Origin: Scortum barcoo
Taxonomy: Eukaryota > Chordata > Actinopteri > Centrarchiformes > Terapontidae
DNA: 64,000 bases
NCBI GenBank assembly: GCA_023238725.1
Contig: CM041546.1
Span: 20,775,085-20,839,084 of the forward strand
Reading direction: 5' to 3'
The notes under the pieces were generated by a model. It did not search any database and was not told the origin of the DNA. It saw only the letters and a list, made by a program, of their open reading frames with translations. The translations under genes and the position numbers were made by a program. Positions 48,226 to 61,393 of the stretch are shown in pieces. Within the stretch, counting starts at the first letter, position 1. Each line of letters begins with the position of its first letter.

Positions 48226-50862
48226 CACACTACAGTTGTCAGTCACTATAGCAAAGACCTGCACAGACAGATATCACTCACTGTGTGTCTGACTTTTTCA
48301 CCACATGATCCAGTGGCAACATTTTTCCCCTCACATGTACAGTTGTGTTCAAAATAATAGCAGTGTGTTTAAAAACGTGAGTAAAAGCTCAAAATCCTTA
48401 TAATAGTTTTTATTTCCATGCATTGGGAACACTGCACATCATATTCTAAATCAAAACATGAAGAAAAATGTATAATATTTAAATTACTTTACAGAAAATG
48501 AAGAAAAATTAATATTGGGCTGTTCAAAAAAATAGCAGTGTCTGCATTTTTCTTTACAAACTTAAATATTTACTGTATAAACTGAAATTTTATAGGATTT
48601 AGTATTCCTGTGAATCACTAAACTATTATTTATTTGTATAACCACTGTTTCTGAGAACTGCTTCACATCTGTGTTGCATTGGAGTCGACCAACTTCTGGC
48701 ACCTGTGAAGGTATTCCAGCCCAGGATGATTTGACAACATTCCACAATTCCTCTGCATTTCTTGGTTTTGCCTCGGAAACAGCATTTTTGATGTCAAGAC
48801 AAGTTTTCTATCGGATTAAGGTCCGAGGATTGGGCTGGCTACTCCATAACTTAAATTTTGTTGGTCTGGAACCAAGATGCTGTTCGCTTACTGGTGTGTT
48901 TGGGGTCGTTGTCTTGTTGAAACACCCATTGCAAGGGCATTTCCTGTTCAGCATAAGGCAACATGACCTCTTCAAGTATTTTGATAAATGCAAACTGATC
49001 CATGATCCCTGGTATACGATAAATAGGCCCAACACCATAGTAAGAGAAACATCACCATATCATGATGCTTGTACCACAAAGCTCCACTGTCTTCAGAGTG
49101 TACTGTGGCTTGAATTCAGTGTTTGGGGATCGTCGGACAAACTGTCTGCGGCCCTTGGACGAAAAATAACAATCTTACTTTCATCAGTCCACAAAATGTT
49201 TCTCCATTTCTCTTTAGGCCAGTTGATGTGTTCTTCGGCAAATTGTATTCTCTTCAGCATGTCTTTTTTTTTTAACAGTGGGACTTTGCGGGGCTTCTTG
49301 CTGATAGATTAGCTTCACACAGGCGTCTTCTAATTGTCACAGTACTCACTGGTAACTTTAGACCGTCTTTGATCTCCCTGGAGCTGATCATTGGTTGGCT
49401 GAGTCTTTGCCATTCTGGCTATTCTTCGATCCATTCAAATGGTTGTTTTCCATTTTCTTCCACGTCTCTCTGGCTTTGCTTTCCATTTTAAAGCATTGGA
49501 GATCATTTTAGCCGAGCAGCCTATCATTTTCTGCACTTCTTTATGCATTTTCCCTTCTCCAGTCAACGTTTTAATCAAAGTACGCTGTTCTTCTGAACAA
49601 TGTCTGGAACAACCCATTTTTCTCAGGTTTTCAGAGAGAAATGCATGTACAACAAGTGCTGGCTTCATCCTTAAATAAGAATGAATGAATGACCTCACTA
49701 ATTGAACTCCACAGTGCTATTATTTTGAACACGCCCCTTTCAATTAAGTATTCAATTACACAGACTCATGCATATCATGAATGTTGGGTCTGTTAGTTTT
49801 CTATGACTCTACTACACCTACTGGTAAATTGTTTGCCTTGTAGTAATATAATTTCTACCAAAAACAGTGATTGATCTGGTTAGTCATGTTGGACTGCTAT
49901 TATTTTGAACACAACTGTACAGGAGTGTATCTCATGTTCCTTTTTACATGACCTGCATACCTGAGTTACATGTGCAGACGCATGAAAAAACACATGAACT
50001 CCACTCTTCTCTCTCTCACACACGCACACACTTACCATTCTAGCTTTTCTGATGAACTCTCTGACCAAGTCTTTCATGCCAGCTGCCCTGCAGTCAGACT
50101 GGAAATACACCTCGACACTGGGCTCATCCAGGACAGAATCAGTCCACTTTACATCTGGAGGACAAAGACACAATCAGAGATTTCAGCAAAAGAACAGAGA
50201 ACATTACAGCGCTGGAAAGTACACCGTGTATGAGAGGGAGGTAGGGTGGATGATCTGCTTTCATTAAAGTTTCCTGTAATACCTCTGCTGCTCAGGTCCA
50301 GACCTGTCACAGTAGGATCACTGTCTGTGGATAGCGCAGGACATTGCGTGATAGACTGGGAGCCAGCAGACAAGCTCCCCAATTCTTCATCATCATCATC
50401 AGATGCGCCAGGATCAGCTGCATAAAGCATAAAACCCTGTATGAGGCTAGGATAAATAAAAAGCAACACAACCAGCGGTCATGCTCTTTGTTTTTACTCA
50501 ATGCTCCAATCAATGGATATCAACAGGCTGCAAAAAGCAGGAGTAAAGCGTAAGAATAAACATCTACAACCTGCGCTGCCATCCCTCCCATTCTCCAGGA
50601 TGTAAATCTTGTCCAGCTGCGACAGAAAGTCCACCTCTCCCTCTGCGTTCAGCACCTCGTGGTACCCCTCTAGGCCCCGGCTGAGCAGGGAGTCCCCCGC
50701 CAGACGAGCACTCTCGTTGTGGCTCAGGTCCAACACAGGTCTGCTGGCTAAGAAGTCACAGTAAGAAGAGGACGGGATGCGGAGATCTTGAACCCGTCTC
50801 CTCACCTTCCCCAGGGGTTTTGACGTCCTGTACAACAGCGCGGACATACCACTGGCATCCAT
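43858..50862 (-). CDS. fam83a: FAM83A (DUF1669 scaffold) with extended C-terminal tail
   Basis: FAM83 proteins carry an N-terminal DUF1669 domain, a catalytically dead PLD-like fold that docks casein kinase 1; FAM83A acts in EGFR/RAS-RAF signalling in mammals. Minus-strand exons are 50571-50862, 50283-50417, 50036-50154, 48018-48185, 47156-47280 and 43858-45271. They join in frame to about 750 residues against 434 in human. Matches are LGKVRRRVQDL, NESARLAGDSLL, EGEVDFLSQLDKIYI, VYFQSDCRAAGMKDLVREFI, FSDVELLCDLLEASRKR, RSVEGQTYCAKTGRKLNGQI, TGSYSFSWL and FHRLHSSSKPV. Most of the last exon encodes a Gln/Pro/Ser/His-rich tail of about 430 residues without recognised domains. The start MDASGMSALLYR is the first ATG in frame. 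Introns 3 and 5 hold separate Tc1 insertions, and the acceptors of exons 4 and 5 sit directly behind TG repeats. Confidence 0.92.
45376..45404. repeat. (TAGA)n microsatellite in fam83a intron 5
   Basis: About six to seven consecutive AGAT/TAGA units. Confidence 0.9.
45521..47149 (+). mobile_element. Full-length but inactive Tc1-like transposon in fam83a intron 5
   Basis: Inverted ends: CAGTGGATATAAAAAGTCTA at about 45521, and its mirror, ending in TATCCACTG with TA, at about 47146. At about 1.63 kb it has full Tc1 length. The + strand holds transposase parts in order: an N-terminal helix-turn-helix region (about 45880-46110), DETKVELFGHNSKRYIWR (about 46383-46440), HGGGSIMLWGCFSSAGTGA (about 46483-46545), NDPKHTSK and PDLNPIEHLWGDLKRAVH (about 46750-46800). 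Frameshifts and stops separate them. The element lies antisense to fam83a, and its right end is only about 8 bp from the exon 5 splice donor. Confidence 0.92.
47294..47332. repeat. (CA)n microsatellite at the fam83a exon 5 acceptor
   Basis: On the coding (minus) strand this is a TG run ending about 14 nt before the proposed AG acceptor at 47281-47282. Confidence 0.9.
47469..47654. repeat. 190-bp unit, source copy in fam83a intron 4
   Basis: Native copy of the unit repeated at 41108-41294 and 39692-39881. It begins AAATAATGAGC just after ACTCTCA. Confidence 0.9.
48186..48226. repeat. (CA)n microsatellite at the fam83a exon 4 acceptor
   Basis: On the minus strand the TG run leads straight into TAG at the exon boundary (48185/48186), so the repeat itself occupies the place of the polypyrimidine tract. 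Confidence 0.92.
48340..49917 (-). mobile_element. Second Tc1/mariner-like transposon in fam83a intron 3 (minus strand)
   Basis: Perfect or near-perfect inverted ends (CAGTTGTGTTCAAAATAATA at 48340 and its complement ending AACACAACTG at 49917) are each flanked by TA. The element is about 1.58 kb. On the minus strand an N-terminal transposase part is readable at about 49430-49640 (KMGCSRHCSEEQRTLIKTL and KMIGCSAKMISNALKWK), and a DDE-domain remnant lies toward 48700. Frames are broken. The duplicated segment in c8orf76 has the uninterrupted site, so the element inserted after the duplication. Its end sequences differ from the other two Tc1 types in this window. Confidence 0.9.
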
Positions 50863-50869
50863 GGATGAT

Positions 50870-52670
50870 GGACTTAAATGCAAGTCTGCTTATCGGACCA
50901 GTAGCTGAGCTGCAAGCGGGCCACTGTCTGGATGAGGTGAAGTACTAAAGAAGTACTTCAGAAGCACTCAGAAGTTAAGAGATGTCTGTAGACCCGCCCC
51001 CGCTTAGGGCAAGATGATTTCACAAGTGATAAGAGGTGACAGGTGAGAGCTAAGAGCAAAAGCTGTGCAATTACATGTCAATAGGACCTTCAAGGATCTA
51101 ACACAGGGCGTAAAGACAGAGAACACACAGGAAGGTATGTCCATGAATAGATGTGGCAAATGCATAGGGAGGAGCATGGCATCATCATGTGAAGCAACAG
51201 GTGATTAAGTGAAATCTGGCTTCAAGCTATACTCCTATATTTCTATGAGGCACTGAATGTTTCTGGTTGCTTATTAACCAGGTCAAAAATGACAGAACAA
51301 AAAAAAAAAAGGTCGACTGACTTTTGCAATTTTCCCTCCCAGGGCCTGAGACGGAGCGATTCTGAGCCAGTGAGCACAGACAAAAGATGGGCGGAGGGAA
51401 AGAAAAGAATGAGTGACAGGAATGGGGATGGCTGTCGTCTCAGCTCGAATCAAACAACACCTGGATGCTTAAAGGAGCAAAAGCAGGGGCAGCTAGTTGC
51501 AGGCACACCCAGGCAGCAGCACACAGGCCCTCATGTGGTTTATACACACTGACTTGTTAGCCACAGTAGGGCCGACCTGTATTTTAACTTCATCTCTTTG
51601 TAAACCTAAAGCCCGCTTAAAGCAGAAACACAGACCGTAAACATGCTCAAACACCCAATCCAATCAACACGACAGGTCTAATCTAAATTATAACACAATA
51701 TAACTCATAAAGCCTGTAGTGGAGGCCTCTGGGAACTGGATTTGCACATTGCATTGTTGTTCTCTAAATGATGCATTCTGCACATAACAAATTGCACCAG
51801 GAGCTGTAAACGAGCATTGTCATTAATTTCCAAAATGTATTTAAATTGATCCCAGAAGAGTTTGACGAGCTGCATTACTTTTCAGCTTTTCAGTTTTACT
51901 TATCAGTTACAACCACTGCACTGTCGCTTACCAACAACAGATTAAAAAAAAGTTTGTATTAAAAGGCACAATGAAACAGAGAGTTGAATCAGGATTTTCT
52001 AAAAACACTTTTATCCAAAACTGGTTTTAAATAAGACAAATCATATATAATTTAATAAAATAAAAATTCTAAATGAAGCATTAGCACAAATGTTTCAAAA
52101 TGACAAACATGAATATACTATAGTACACAACTGGACATTAAATGGAGGGTTGTATGAGGTGGGACAGTTTTACAGTTTGTCACTTTGCCATCAGAGCGGC
52201 GGTCTGCGGCTACAGATGGACTGAGATCACACAGTCCTGACCTTTTGAGGACTCTGACCATTGTCTGCATCTGGAGTGGCCGCAAGCAGAGCTTGAGTTC
52301 AAATGAATGAAACGGTCACTGCTTGTAGATCAGAGACTCATCCTGTCCAGGCTGATTTGGACCCAAGTATTGACACAAGCTGGAAGACCATCACATGAAG
52401 CAACAACACAGCCAAACTCGAATTAATGCGTTTCTGTCCTTACAGGAAACCAGTCTGGTGTTTTAATAGACTGTTTTCATGAGATTAGAGGTTGATAGTT
52501 TGTTTGACTGGGGTTGCCTTAATCATGTGTACTTTAAGATGGACGTTAGGATGGTATATAAGCACTTGGAAACAGATAGCAGCTTGCTGATGTGCTTCAG
52601 AGCCACTGTTTCTGTAGTTCTAAATCTCCTGACACAAGACTATGTATTTGTGACACTGTGAAGCCAGAGC
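50870..52670. other. fam83a-tbc1d31 intergenic region
   Basis: No gene was recognised. It should hold the fam83a promoter near 50870-51050 and the tbc1d31 3'UTR near 52050-52680 (minus-strand ATTAAA at about 52049-52054). Open frames such as 51289-51552 have no splice or family support. Confidence 0.4.
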
Positions 52671-52679
52671 AGTTTGTGG

Positions 52680-55600
52680 TCACTGGGAGACAGAGGACAG
52701 TGTGTTGACAGATTGTGAGGAGGCAGAGCTGCCCTCTCTGGCTCTGGCCGCCAGCTTCTGTCTCAGCTCTCTGATTTCCTTCAGTAGTTCTCTCTCGCTG
52801 CTGTCCAGCTGGGCCCGGCCTCGGTCCAGGGAAACTGACAGAAAACAAAAAGAACACACAGGAACATGTATTAACAGAAAAATTGTTTGCAGCTCTAAAA
52901 CTAAGCATATTTTTAATGGAAATGATCTTTGAATTTCAGAAACAGACTGTCTAGGGGTTATTATCTTGCTATAATTATTTTGTGCTCTCTGATGTCGATC
53001 ATTATCTCACTGTAGTGGCGACATGTGGAAATGTGTCACAGATCACTATCTTGCAACATTATCGCAACACTGATTACACAGTAAAAGCACTGTACTGATT
53101 TGCATTTCTTTTATCTGCGATAACGCCACACCACAGAGTCTTTTCAACAGCTACAAACATAAACAAAGATCATATCTACAATAACTCACAGTTGGTGGAG
53201 GTGCTCTCTGAAGGTGAGCTGCTGTTCAGACACATCATGTTGGTTTCTGCCAGCTTTGGGGAGGTCGGTCTGACTGCTGGACCGGCAGCGCTTGTTCCAA
53301 CATAAACAGCAGCGGTGCCACCGGGTCTATGAGGAAGTCCTCTGGTTGAACACGGTGACCTTTTCTGTCTCTGCCCCTCTGTCACAAAGTAAACAGTGTT
53401 ATATTAGATCCACGTCTGGATAATGGACAGTTCCGCTCAACGGCCATGAACAAAACTGGTGTGTGTGTGTGCTGTAAAACCTTTGTCTGCTGAAGCCAGG
53501 GGCCGACGCTCCTGCTGTAACTGGGCTCTGGAGCTCACCACTTCCTCCCACTGCAAATCAACAAGTACTCATTGTCTAAATGATACCTTATTTCCCCCCA
53601 GGAGGGACGCAGACATCAATCATTTTTTGTTCTGATTTTGAAAGGTAACAGAAAAGCCCACAAAGGAAGTCACAGTAACTGTACAAGCCAACACATCATG
53701 TAAACGGATGTGTTGACAAACACTCTTGTTGTTCTCACCTTCCTTCCTGCCACATCTTTCATGGTGTCAGCCAGTCTCTCCTCCTCTGCCAGGGTTTGCC
53801 TGTGAAGCTCTGCCAGTCTCTCCCTCTTCCTCTCCTGCTCGGCCTCCACCTGCTGCAGGCGCTCCGCCACCTCTCTCTGCCAGTCCGACTCCAGGCCCAG
53901 CTGGCACGCCTCCGCCAGGGACTCCTCCAGGGCCTGTGTGTATGTGTAGAGGGAGAAAGTTAACAGCTACAAGAGGAGAGGATCACAGGTATCTGTGCCA
54001 AAATCAGCGTTTGGCTGACTGTGTGGCTTTAATAGTTTCTTGTTAAGCCAGACGGATGCACCAGCGCATCGAGGTTGTGTGCTGACATATGTCAATATCG
54101 TTACCCCGGCTGCATCCTGGAATGTGTTGCCAACCTGCATGTTTGTTGTGTCTGTGTCTTGTAGCAGCTCTGTGTAGCTCTTCTGCTCTTCTGCCTTCCT
54201 CATCCTCATCTCCGCCTCCTCCTCCACCCTCCGCCCCACACGCTCCTGCTCCTTCAGCAGTTGCTGATGGAAATGGCCAAGAAGAAACGCAAAGAAACGA
54301 CAACAAAAAAAACAGTTGAGTCACAATTATTACAATGATCAGAGTTTACAGAGTTTCAAGTTTACAGAGGTGTCATGACATGGTGGAAATTCATGATATA
54401 TGATTTTTATTTCAGCTAAATATTTGTTGGATTGACCTCAGTGTTCCTACTGTAAGAATCTTAATGCAGACTATTTGTGTTATTCACTGATTACGATTAC
54501 TCCCCTATGTCTAAATCAGGCTACAACACTGGGAAGCCTTGAATGTTTTTAATAACTTGTGATTGCTGTCAAATGTTTTGTGTAAGCAGCACTAACATTT
54601 TATGCATCTGGGTATTTCAACTGCAAAATGTGTTCTAGATTTAGAGAGAATCGTCATAGGGGAATAAATTGAGAAACGAATGACAAAGAGAGAAGAGGGA
54701 GGGGTGGATTCATCAAACGAGAAGGCTGGGAGAGAGGAAGGAAGGTGTTTGTCACCTGTTCAAGTCGTCTCCTCTGAGCCTCCAGCTCCATCTGTCTGAC
54801 TTCTAGATCCTGGACTGCTGCAGCTGTTTCTCGCTCCCGGAGATCCATCTGCAGCACAACATACGGGTTACTGTTGGGTTAGTACACAAACACAAAGGTT
54901 TTATCAAGTCCGTGACAGAAAGATTACACATTAATCATAATAAACTTTTGCGAGCAGAACATAGGATGACAGCCCGGCATCTCTGGTATGATAAGCTTTA
55001 GTATAAAAATGAATCAAATAATATAAGCTAGTGATTGTTTTGATACAGACACAGTAAAGGTTCGTCAACAGTTGCTGTTGGTAACAAATAGAAACAGTTA
55101 TTCAAGGAAAGTAGCTTGAAATAAAAATGTACTGAAATATGTCTGAGGTGAAAAGAAGAAAATGACAAGATGTGAAACACATACATCTCACTGACTAATA
55201 TGGGTTCCTTAATATAAATTTTTAAAAATCTTGAATGTTAATCATTAGGTTGTTGACCTTTCTGCTGATCTCCTGCTCTAGTTCGTTGATCTGTGAGGCT
55301 CTCAGGTCCTGTTGGTGTTTGAGGAAACGTCTTCTAGTGGCGTCCAGCAGCTGTAACTCCTTCACCTTCAGCTCTCTCTTCATGGCTGCCAACCTGCAGA
55401 GGACGGACGAGCGTCAGCAAACACCTCTGTTAAAATCACATCATTCTTTTTCCTTTTTTCACATAACCTCAACTATGTAGATATGGGAAGTGTCTTGTGC
55501 TTTTTACTTTTCCCTCTGCTGCGTGAGCTTTTCCTCTTCTTGTGCCAGGATGTTTCTGCGCTGTTCCTCTGCCTTCTGCAGCAGCTCCTGAGTTCAAATC

Positions 55601-58600
55601 AATCAAAGCAATACACTCCGTTAACTTCATTTCCATTCTAGGCTTGTGTTTGAAATATGGTTTAACTATTGTGAGTGAGCCAAACATTTGAAATTTTAGT
55701 ATCTCTACCTGTTGTGCATAATATGCCTCCTCTTCAGCTCTGCGACGCACAAAATCTGCACGCAGGGCTGACACTTCCTGCCTGATGAGAACAAACAAAC
55801 ACACATTTCATCTAATAACTCTGAAATATATCATCAAACATTCACTGAACTGTTTAAATATGTAATTTATGTAAAACCTTACAAACACTGTCCATACACT
55901 GTTTGTAATCTCACCTCTCGCGGAGATACTCCATCTCCTGCAGTCGTATCTTCTCCCTCTCCCTGCTCTGATATTCCACTATGAATTCTGGGTAGTGGTT
56001 AAACACGGGGTACTGGCCGCTGGTCAGTGGTGTAAAGTCAGACAGCATGGTCCTGGGATGGATGTCGGCTGGTGTGGAGCCCATGATGCGGTAGGCCTCC
56101 TTTATCATGGCTCCCACATCCAGGTTGTTCCGGTGGTGAAAGAAATACTGGAAGGAAATGAGGGAAGATTTTATGGAGGAGATAAGACAGAAACATTTAC
56201 TGACTGACTAACAGTGGCTGACTTAATTTTCAGCAGATAAGGCAGTTACCTCAAAGTCCTGTTTCTGGGAGCAGAGCAGGAGAGGCTCGCGGCAGCAGGT
56301 GATGTAGGCCACACAGGCCATGAGCAGGAATGAGGGATGGTTGGAGAAGATGTTATCAAAGAGTCGGAGCCATTCATCACGAGTCAAAACCTCAGAGAAC
56401 AAGGTCTCCAGCAGGGGCCACACATAGAGCTGGGACAGACAATAAAATGTGTAAACAACAGTGTAAAGAGTGGAGCGCAGAAGGGTGACACTCTGACCAC
56501 CTTCGTCCGCCCTCGTCCTCCACATGTGTACTGCTGTTTACCTGTGAGTTGACGCCGCAGTCCACCAGGTGCTGCAGCAGCTCCTTGTCGTGATGAGCCA
56601 GAACGTTCTCCACCATGTTCAAGATGTTCAGAGGAGGGTTGGGGAAGTACTCGAACCAGTGTTGACACCAATTCACTGCACAGCCAAACAACAAAGTGGT
56701 AACACTTTGGCTTTGCCTCAAGTCATTCAGAGGCCTTAACGACTTTGGCTGCACACACTGAGCAGCAGCGTGGGTTGTTTTTACGATTATGAATATAGAA
56801 CATAAAACTTTTGGTAACTAAAAGACACTGATCTCACAGCAGCAGCCCAAAACACTGCAAAGCTTTCAAACTCATGTAGTTAGACAATTTCAAAAGCTTT
56901 TAAATGGTGCAATGAGCAGCCTTTAAAAAAGACCCTGAATTTCCATGAGGTTGTTTGCTGGGAAAATTGTATAAAGTACCTATGACAGTGGCCACCACCT
57001 CGAAGCAAAGCATTGGGTTGTTCTGGAAGAGCTTGACGAAAGGGAAGGCTACCAGGGGAAGGTACTCCACCTCTCCAAAGATGGCTGCCCAGTGAGCTAA
57101 GGCAGACAAAACCCTGTGGAGCAAAGAAAAGGACCAAATCACTGATTGTTTGAAAGTCAGGTGTTTAAAAATAGACTTTAAAAAATTCAAAATTTCTGCA
57201 ATCAAAATATATTTAAGAAAATTAGTGTACTTATACTGAGTTACAACTGTGTGTGTGCGTGTACCTCTGTAGTCCCCTCTGTAGCTTGTGACTTTTGATG
57301 GGGTATTTATCATTCAGGGTGAGGTATGCTGAATGCAGCCCTTTATTAGTCAGACTGCCATACGCCGCATGGTTCTCTGGGAGACACAACATAGACCGCC
57401 ACACAAACATCCTGCAACACGGGTACACAGATGAATTGTGTAAATCTTTAAACGTATTAAATAGCTGACATGCTCCTCCTCTCCTGTGAAATTTATCTTT
57501 ACCTGTATTTAGCAGGATACTCTCCAAACGCCTTGAGCAGAGCCACCAGCCTCTTCTTATTCAGACCAGCAGGTAGTTCATTCTATAGATCAACACAAAA
57601 CCTCTATTAAATCACTCACTACATCCAGTCAGCAGTAGGGAGATGCTTTGTGTGTGTTTGTGGTTGAACATCTCAAAAATATAAATAACACTTTACATTC
57701 CTTTACATAACGAGAATGAAGAAAGTAAACGTATGTATGTATTAGGTTTCCGGTGTGTGTTCCCACCTCTTTATCCTCAGCTGTGGACCCAGCAGGGGGT
57801 CTAAGTGTCTTCACGTGTGGCCGCCTACCAGAGCTCTTGGCTGGTTTGTGAACAACCTCTGACCTGACCTTGACCTTGAGGTTAGACAAGTCCTGATCAG
57901 CCTCACCGCCAGTCACGACTGCTACCAGGGACGGAGGAGGCTGGGTGAGGCAGGGGGAGAAAGACGCACACATGAATACACATAGAGAATAAACTCATGC
58001 CACATTGCGCATCGCTATCACAAATGTCTGATCACCTTGTTTAATTCCTGCGTGAGACTCTGAACACTGTAGATATTGATGCTGCCATTATCCATGACGG
58101 CCACCACGTGCCGGCCGTTAGGGCTGACTGACACTGTGGTGATGGCGTTGTCATGGGAGCCCATGTGGAAAAGAAGCTTGCAGGTGTGAATGTTGATGAA
58201 GCGCATCACGCCGTCCTGGCTCAGTACACCTAGAGTCTACAGAGACGAAAAAAAAAGTCTCAAACACACAAGGCGCAACATGTTAAATACACAGACAGAG
58301 TCTCTTCCTCTTCTACGGCATGACAACAGAGGATATGATACCTGGCTGGCTCCTCCGTCAAAGCTGTCAGGCAGGAATTCCAGCTGTCGGACGGTTCGGA
58401 CCTGTGTGGGCATCTGAATCACCCTGATCAGCTGTTGGCTATCCAGACACCACAAGTGCAGCAGGTTGGAGCGCCCACCAGCAGCAAGGCTCCTTCCATC
58501 ACTACAACACAAGTCATATGCGTATAAGTGTTTGATGAAGCCTTCTGATCTATATTTGTTTTCACTTTTGTTGTGCTTGTGACGTGTTTAGAGGGTGAGC

Positions 58601-61393
58601 AACTGTGGTCAAGACAAATTACATGGAAAAGCTACACAACTGCTGAGCTAGTTAGAGGTTGTGACATTAGAGACCCACCGTGTGACAGTAAAAGCCTTGT
58701 AGGAGATTTTTGTTCCGCTGTCAGGAACTGGGAGCTGGTATTTGCAAAACAGTGTGTCGCTCTCCCAAGCAAAGATTGAGTCATCACTGAAACAGCTGAG
58801 GATGGTGTTACTGAGAGGCAGGAAAAACACCTACAGCAAAAACAATAGCATGTCATGAAAACAAGGAAAAGAAAGAACAAATTCAGTACACATCAATTTA
58901 CAAGACGCGTATCATTAACAGCTTAAACTGAAGTAAAAAACCTAAATCCTTATTTGACAAAACAACACTTTAACAAACATCCTCAATCCTCAGATGAATG
59001 GTCACCTTTATGAAGTGATCAAACTAGATTTTGTAAGTGTTGTTTTCGTTTAGTATGTGTGCATGTTTACCTTCTGAACGCCAACAGACTGTCTGATGTT
59101 GAGCTTCCTCTTTCGCTGGAAGGTGTCCAGGTCCCAGAGCTGAGCTGTGTCCGAGGACGTGCTGATGGCGTAGCGACCCGAGCTGTGGACAGAGATGGAT
59201 GAAATTGCTCCCTCGTGACCTCGCATCCAGCTGACCAGCTGCTTTGTGTCTGTGCAGAGAAAGAGAAGACAAATAGTAGAGAACAACCCTAAAATCACTA
59301 TTAAGAGAACAAAGCAATGTTTAGATGTGTGTCCATCCTACCTTTGTCAAAGCACTTGATGGTGTAGTCAGCCAGAGCCACAAGGAACTCTGTGGTCCTG
59401 CGGAGGCTGAATGCCAGAGCAGTGCAGGCCTGTCCTGTCTTCTGCACCAGACGAAATCTGCCCCAAGAAAGGAACAATTAAAAACACAACACCAGATAAA
59501 TGTGAGAGCCTGCTGAGTTTAAGGATTGCTCTAAATAGAAGGCCTTGTCCTTGTAGATGAAAAGAAAAATTGTGAAAAAAAAGTTCAACTAATTTTTTCA
59601 CATTTTTCTGCCACAAATACAACATAATATACAGTGAGAAAAGCAACCAAAAATGTGTGCACAGGTATGACAGTAAGAAGAGCACACTTATATTTGTGAA
59701 TATGTCACAATGTAGCTAACTGTTGTAAATCTTATTAATAAATTACAATAAAAGTAATATACAAACACTAAATTATTTAGAGGCATTTAAGTCAGTCACC
59801 TGTTTCTACAGATGTCAAAGACATAGATGTTGCCATGGTGATCTCCAGCCAGGAAGCAATCCCCCATGGTGTCAAAGGCCACATGGAGGAAACGCACCGT
59901 CTTGGCCTGCTGAGCGGTGCGGATCACTGTCACCAACACACTGAGGAAAACAACACACCTTAAAGGGGAAAAGCACACTCACACAGTACTCAGATGAAAA
60001 ACAAAACACATTTCAGTGAGTCATGGCTGCTCTCTAGTGGTGACAATTCACACTGAAGGAAAACGGCTGAACAGTTAAAACGCTGTTTTCCTGACAAAAC
60101 TTCTCTCATGACCCAACTAATTAATAACAACTTACTAATCATTTTCAGCTCTGAAACAGCTATCTGATTACTTAACCAAGGAGATATACTAAAAATAATA
60201 ACAATATCATATTCGACAGTGAAGAGGTTTTTTGCAATTTACTTAAAATAAATTCATATCACGATTATTTTGATAGAAACTGTATATGAGTTATTTTAAT
60301 TGTGAATTTTTTTTTTTTTATTTTCACTGAAAAAACAGATCATGATGTGATGTTTGAAGTCTTTACCAAACAACTTGTTCCCTTTACTCTCTAGAACATT
60401 ATTTTTAAGACAAGGCATCTTTGCAACACCACAGCGCTTTATTTATAGTGGTATGTTGTGACACAATTTACCTTTATCAAAAAACGGACGCTCCTATGAT
60501 TTAGATATTGCACTCAATTTTGATAATATTTTGATACATTTTTCAGACCTACTTGGGACAATAAATTGAATATCTTTTGATTGTGGATAAAACTAAATTT
60601 CAGGATGTCACTTGGGGCTTTTTGAAACATTGGTGAACATTTCTCACCATTTTCTTACATTTTATGAACCTTAACCTTAACACTATAATGAAGATAATCA
60701 TTAGTTACAGCCCTAAAACATAAATCCAAGATTCAAGATTCAAGAATTTATTGTCATTACACAACAATTTACATCAGCAATCATTGGTAATGAAATTCTT
60801 AAGTCCAAATGTATATAGTTAGAGTTATATTTCTGTGAAGTACTGTTGTGATTACTATCCATTTATTCTATCTTTCTATGAGTAGTGCTTTTTTGGGACT
60901 AGTGCTCTTTACAGCTGAGCTTTTTTTCTTATCCACCACATTTCATTGTGTGTTGACCCTTGATATAACCTTCAAATGACATGATAAATCTGAATGTGAC
61001 AAAAAAAGCTGCATGCCTCGTGAGAATAACATTAAATATTAGTGTATTATTACAACATAAAAATAGTATCATTATATTACTGTAATATTTAATCATGTAT
61101 TACACAGTAAAATCATATTGTTTTATTATAACGTCTTGGCCATTCAGAGTTGTCTCTTATATGAATGTTTAAGAAGCGCAACAGGTGTCACTGAACATGA
61201 GTATTGTATAATTCAAATTATAACTGAAAGCAGAAACCAGATAAATGCACATCCCCCTCTGTATTACATCAGAGATAATCAATCATCATTAGCATCATTT
61301 TATCAAACATCATTAGACTCACCTCCTGCCTGCTGTCGGCTTTCGATGCCAAACTTTCCCCTCTTCTTTGTTTCCGATGTCCGTCACCTCCAT
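52680..61393 (-). CDS. tbc1d31: TBC1 domain family member 31 (WD40-TBC-coiled-coil centrosomal protein)
   Basis: Centrosome/centriolar-satellite protein that scaffolds PRAJA2-PKA signalling to OFD1 in cilia (mammalian work). Minus-strand exons are 61323-61393, 59800-59940, 59342-59457, 59071-59249, 58679-58830, 58342-58501, 58036-58236, 57767-57940, 57503-57582, 57265-57411, 56980-57113, 56542-56675, 56250-56429, 55915-56147, 55709-55781, 55508-55587, 55258-55393, 54756-54848, 54135-54263, 53739-53933, 53481-53550, 53190-53378 and 52680-52834. They stay in frame for about 1073 residues (human 1066). Order: N-terminus MEVTDIGNKEEGKVWHRKP; WD40 repeats (GDHHGNIYVFD, GHEGAISSISVHSSGRYAIS); TBC region (FVWRSMLCLPENHAAYGSL, HWFEYFPNPPLNIL, LFDNIFSNHPSFLL); long charged coiled coil (REREKIRLQEMEYLRER onward, REKLAAMKRELKVKEL). 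The Tc1-free gene is compact apart from intron 1. Confidence 0.95.
60725..60800. repeat. Possible dispersed-repeat tail in tbc1d31 intron 1
   Basis: The phrase AAGATTCAAGATTCAAGAAT, then TTTATTGTCATTACACAA and TGAAATTCTT, resembles the conserved 3' tail seen on common fish retroposons. Family assignment was not possible without a library search. The rest of this AT-rich 1.4-kb intron shows nothing recognisable. Confidence 0.4.

Noticed and set aside
48671..49312. 213-residue plus-strand open frame as a gene
   Set aside because: It lies antisense to the transposase remnant of the second Tc1 element, between its inverted ends.
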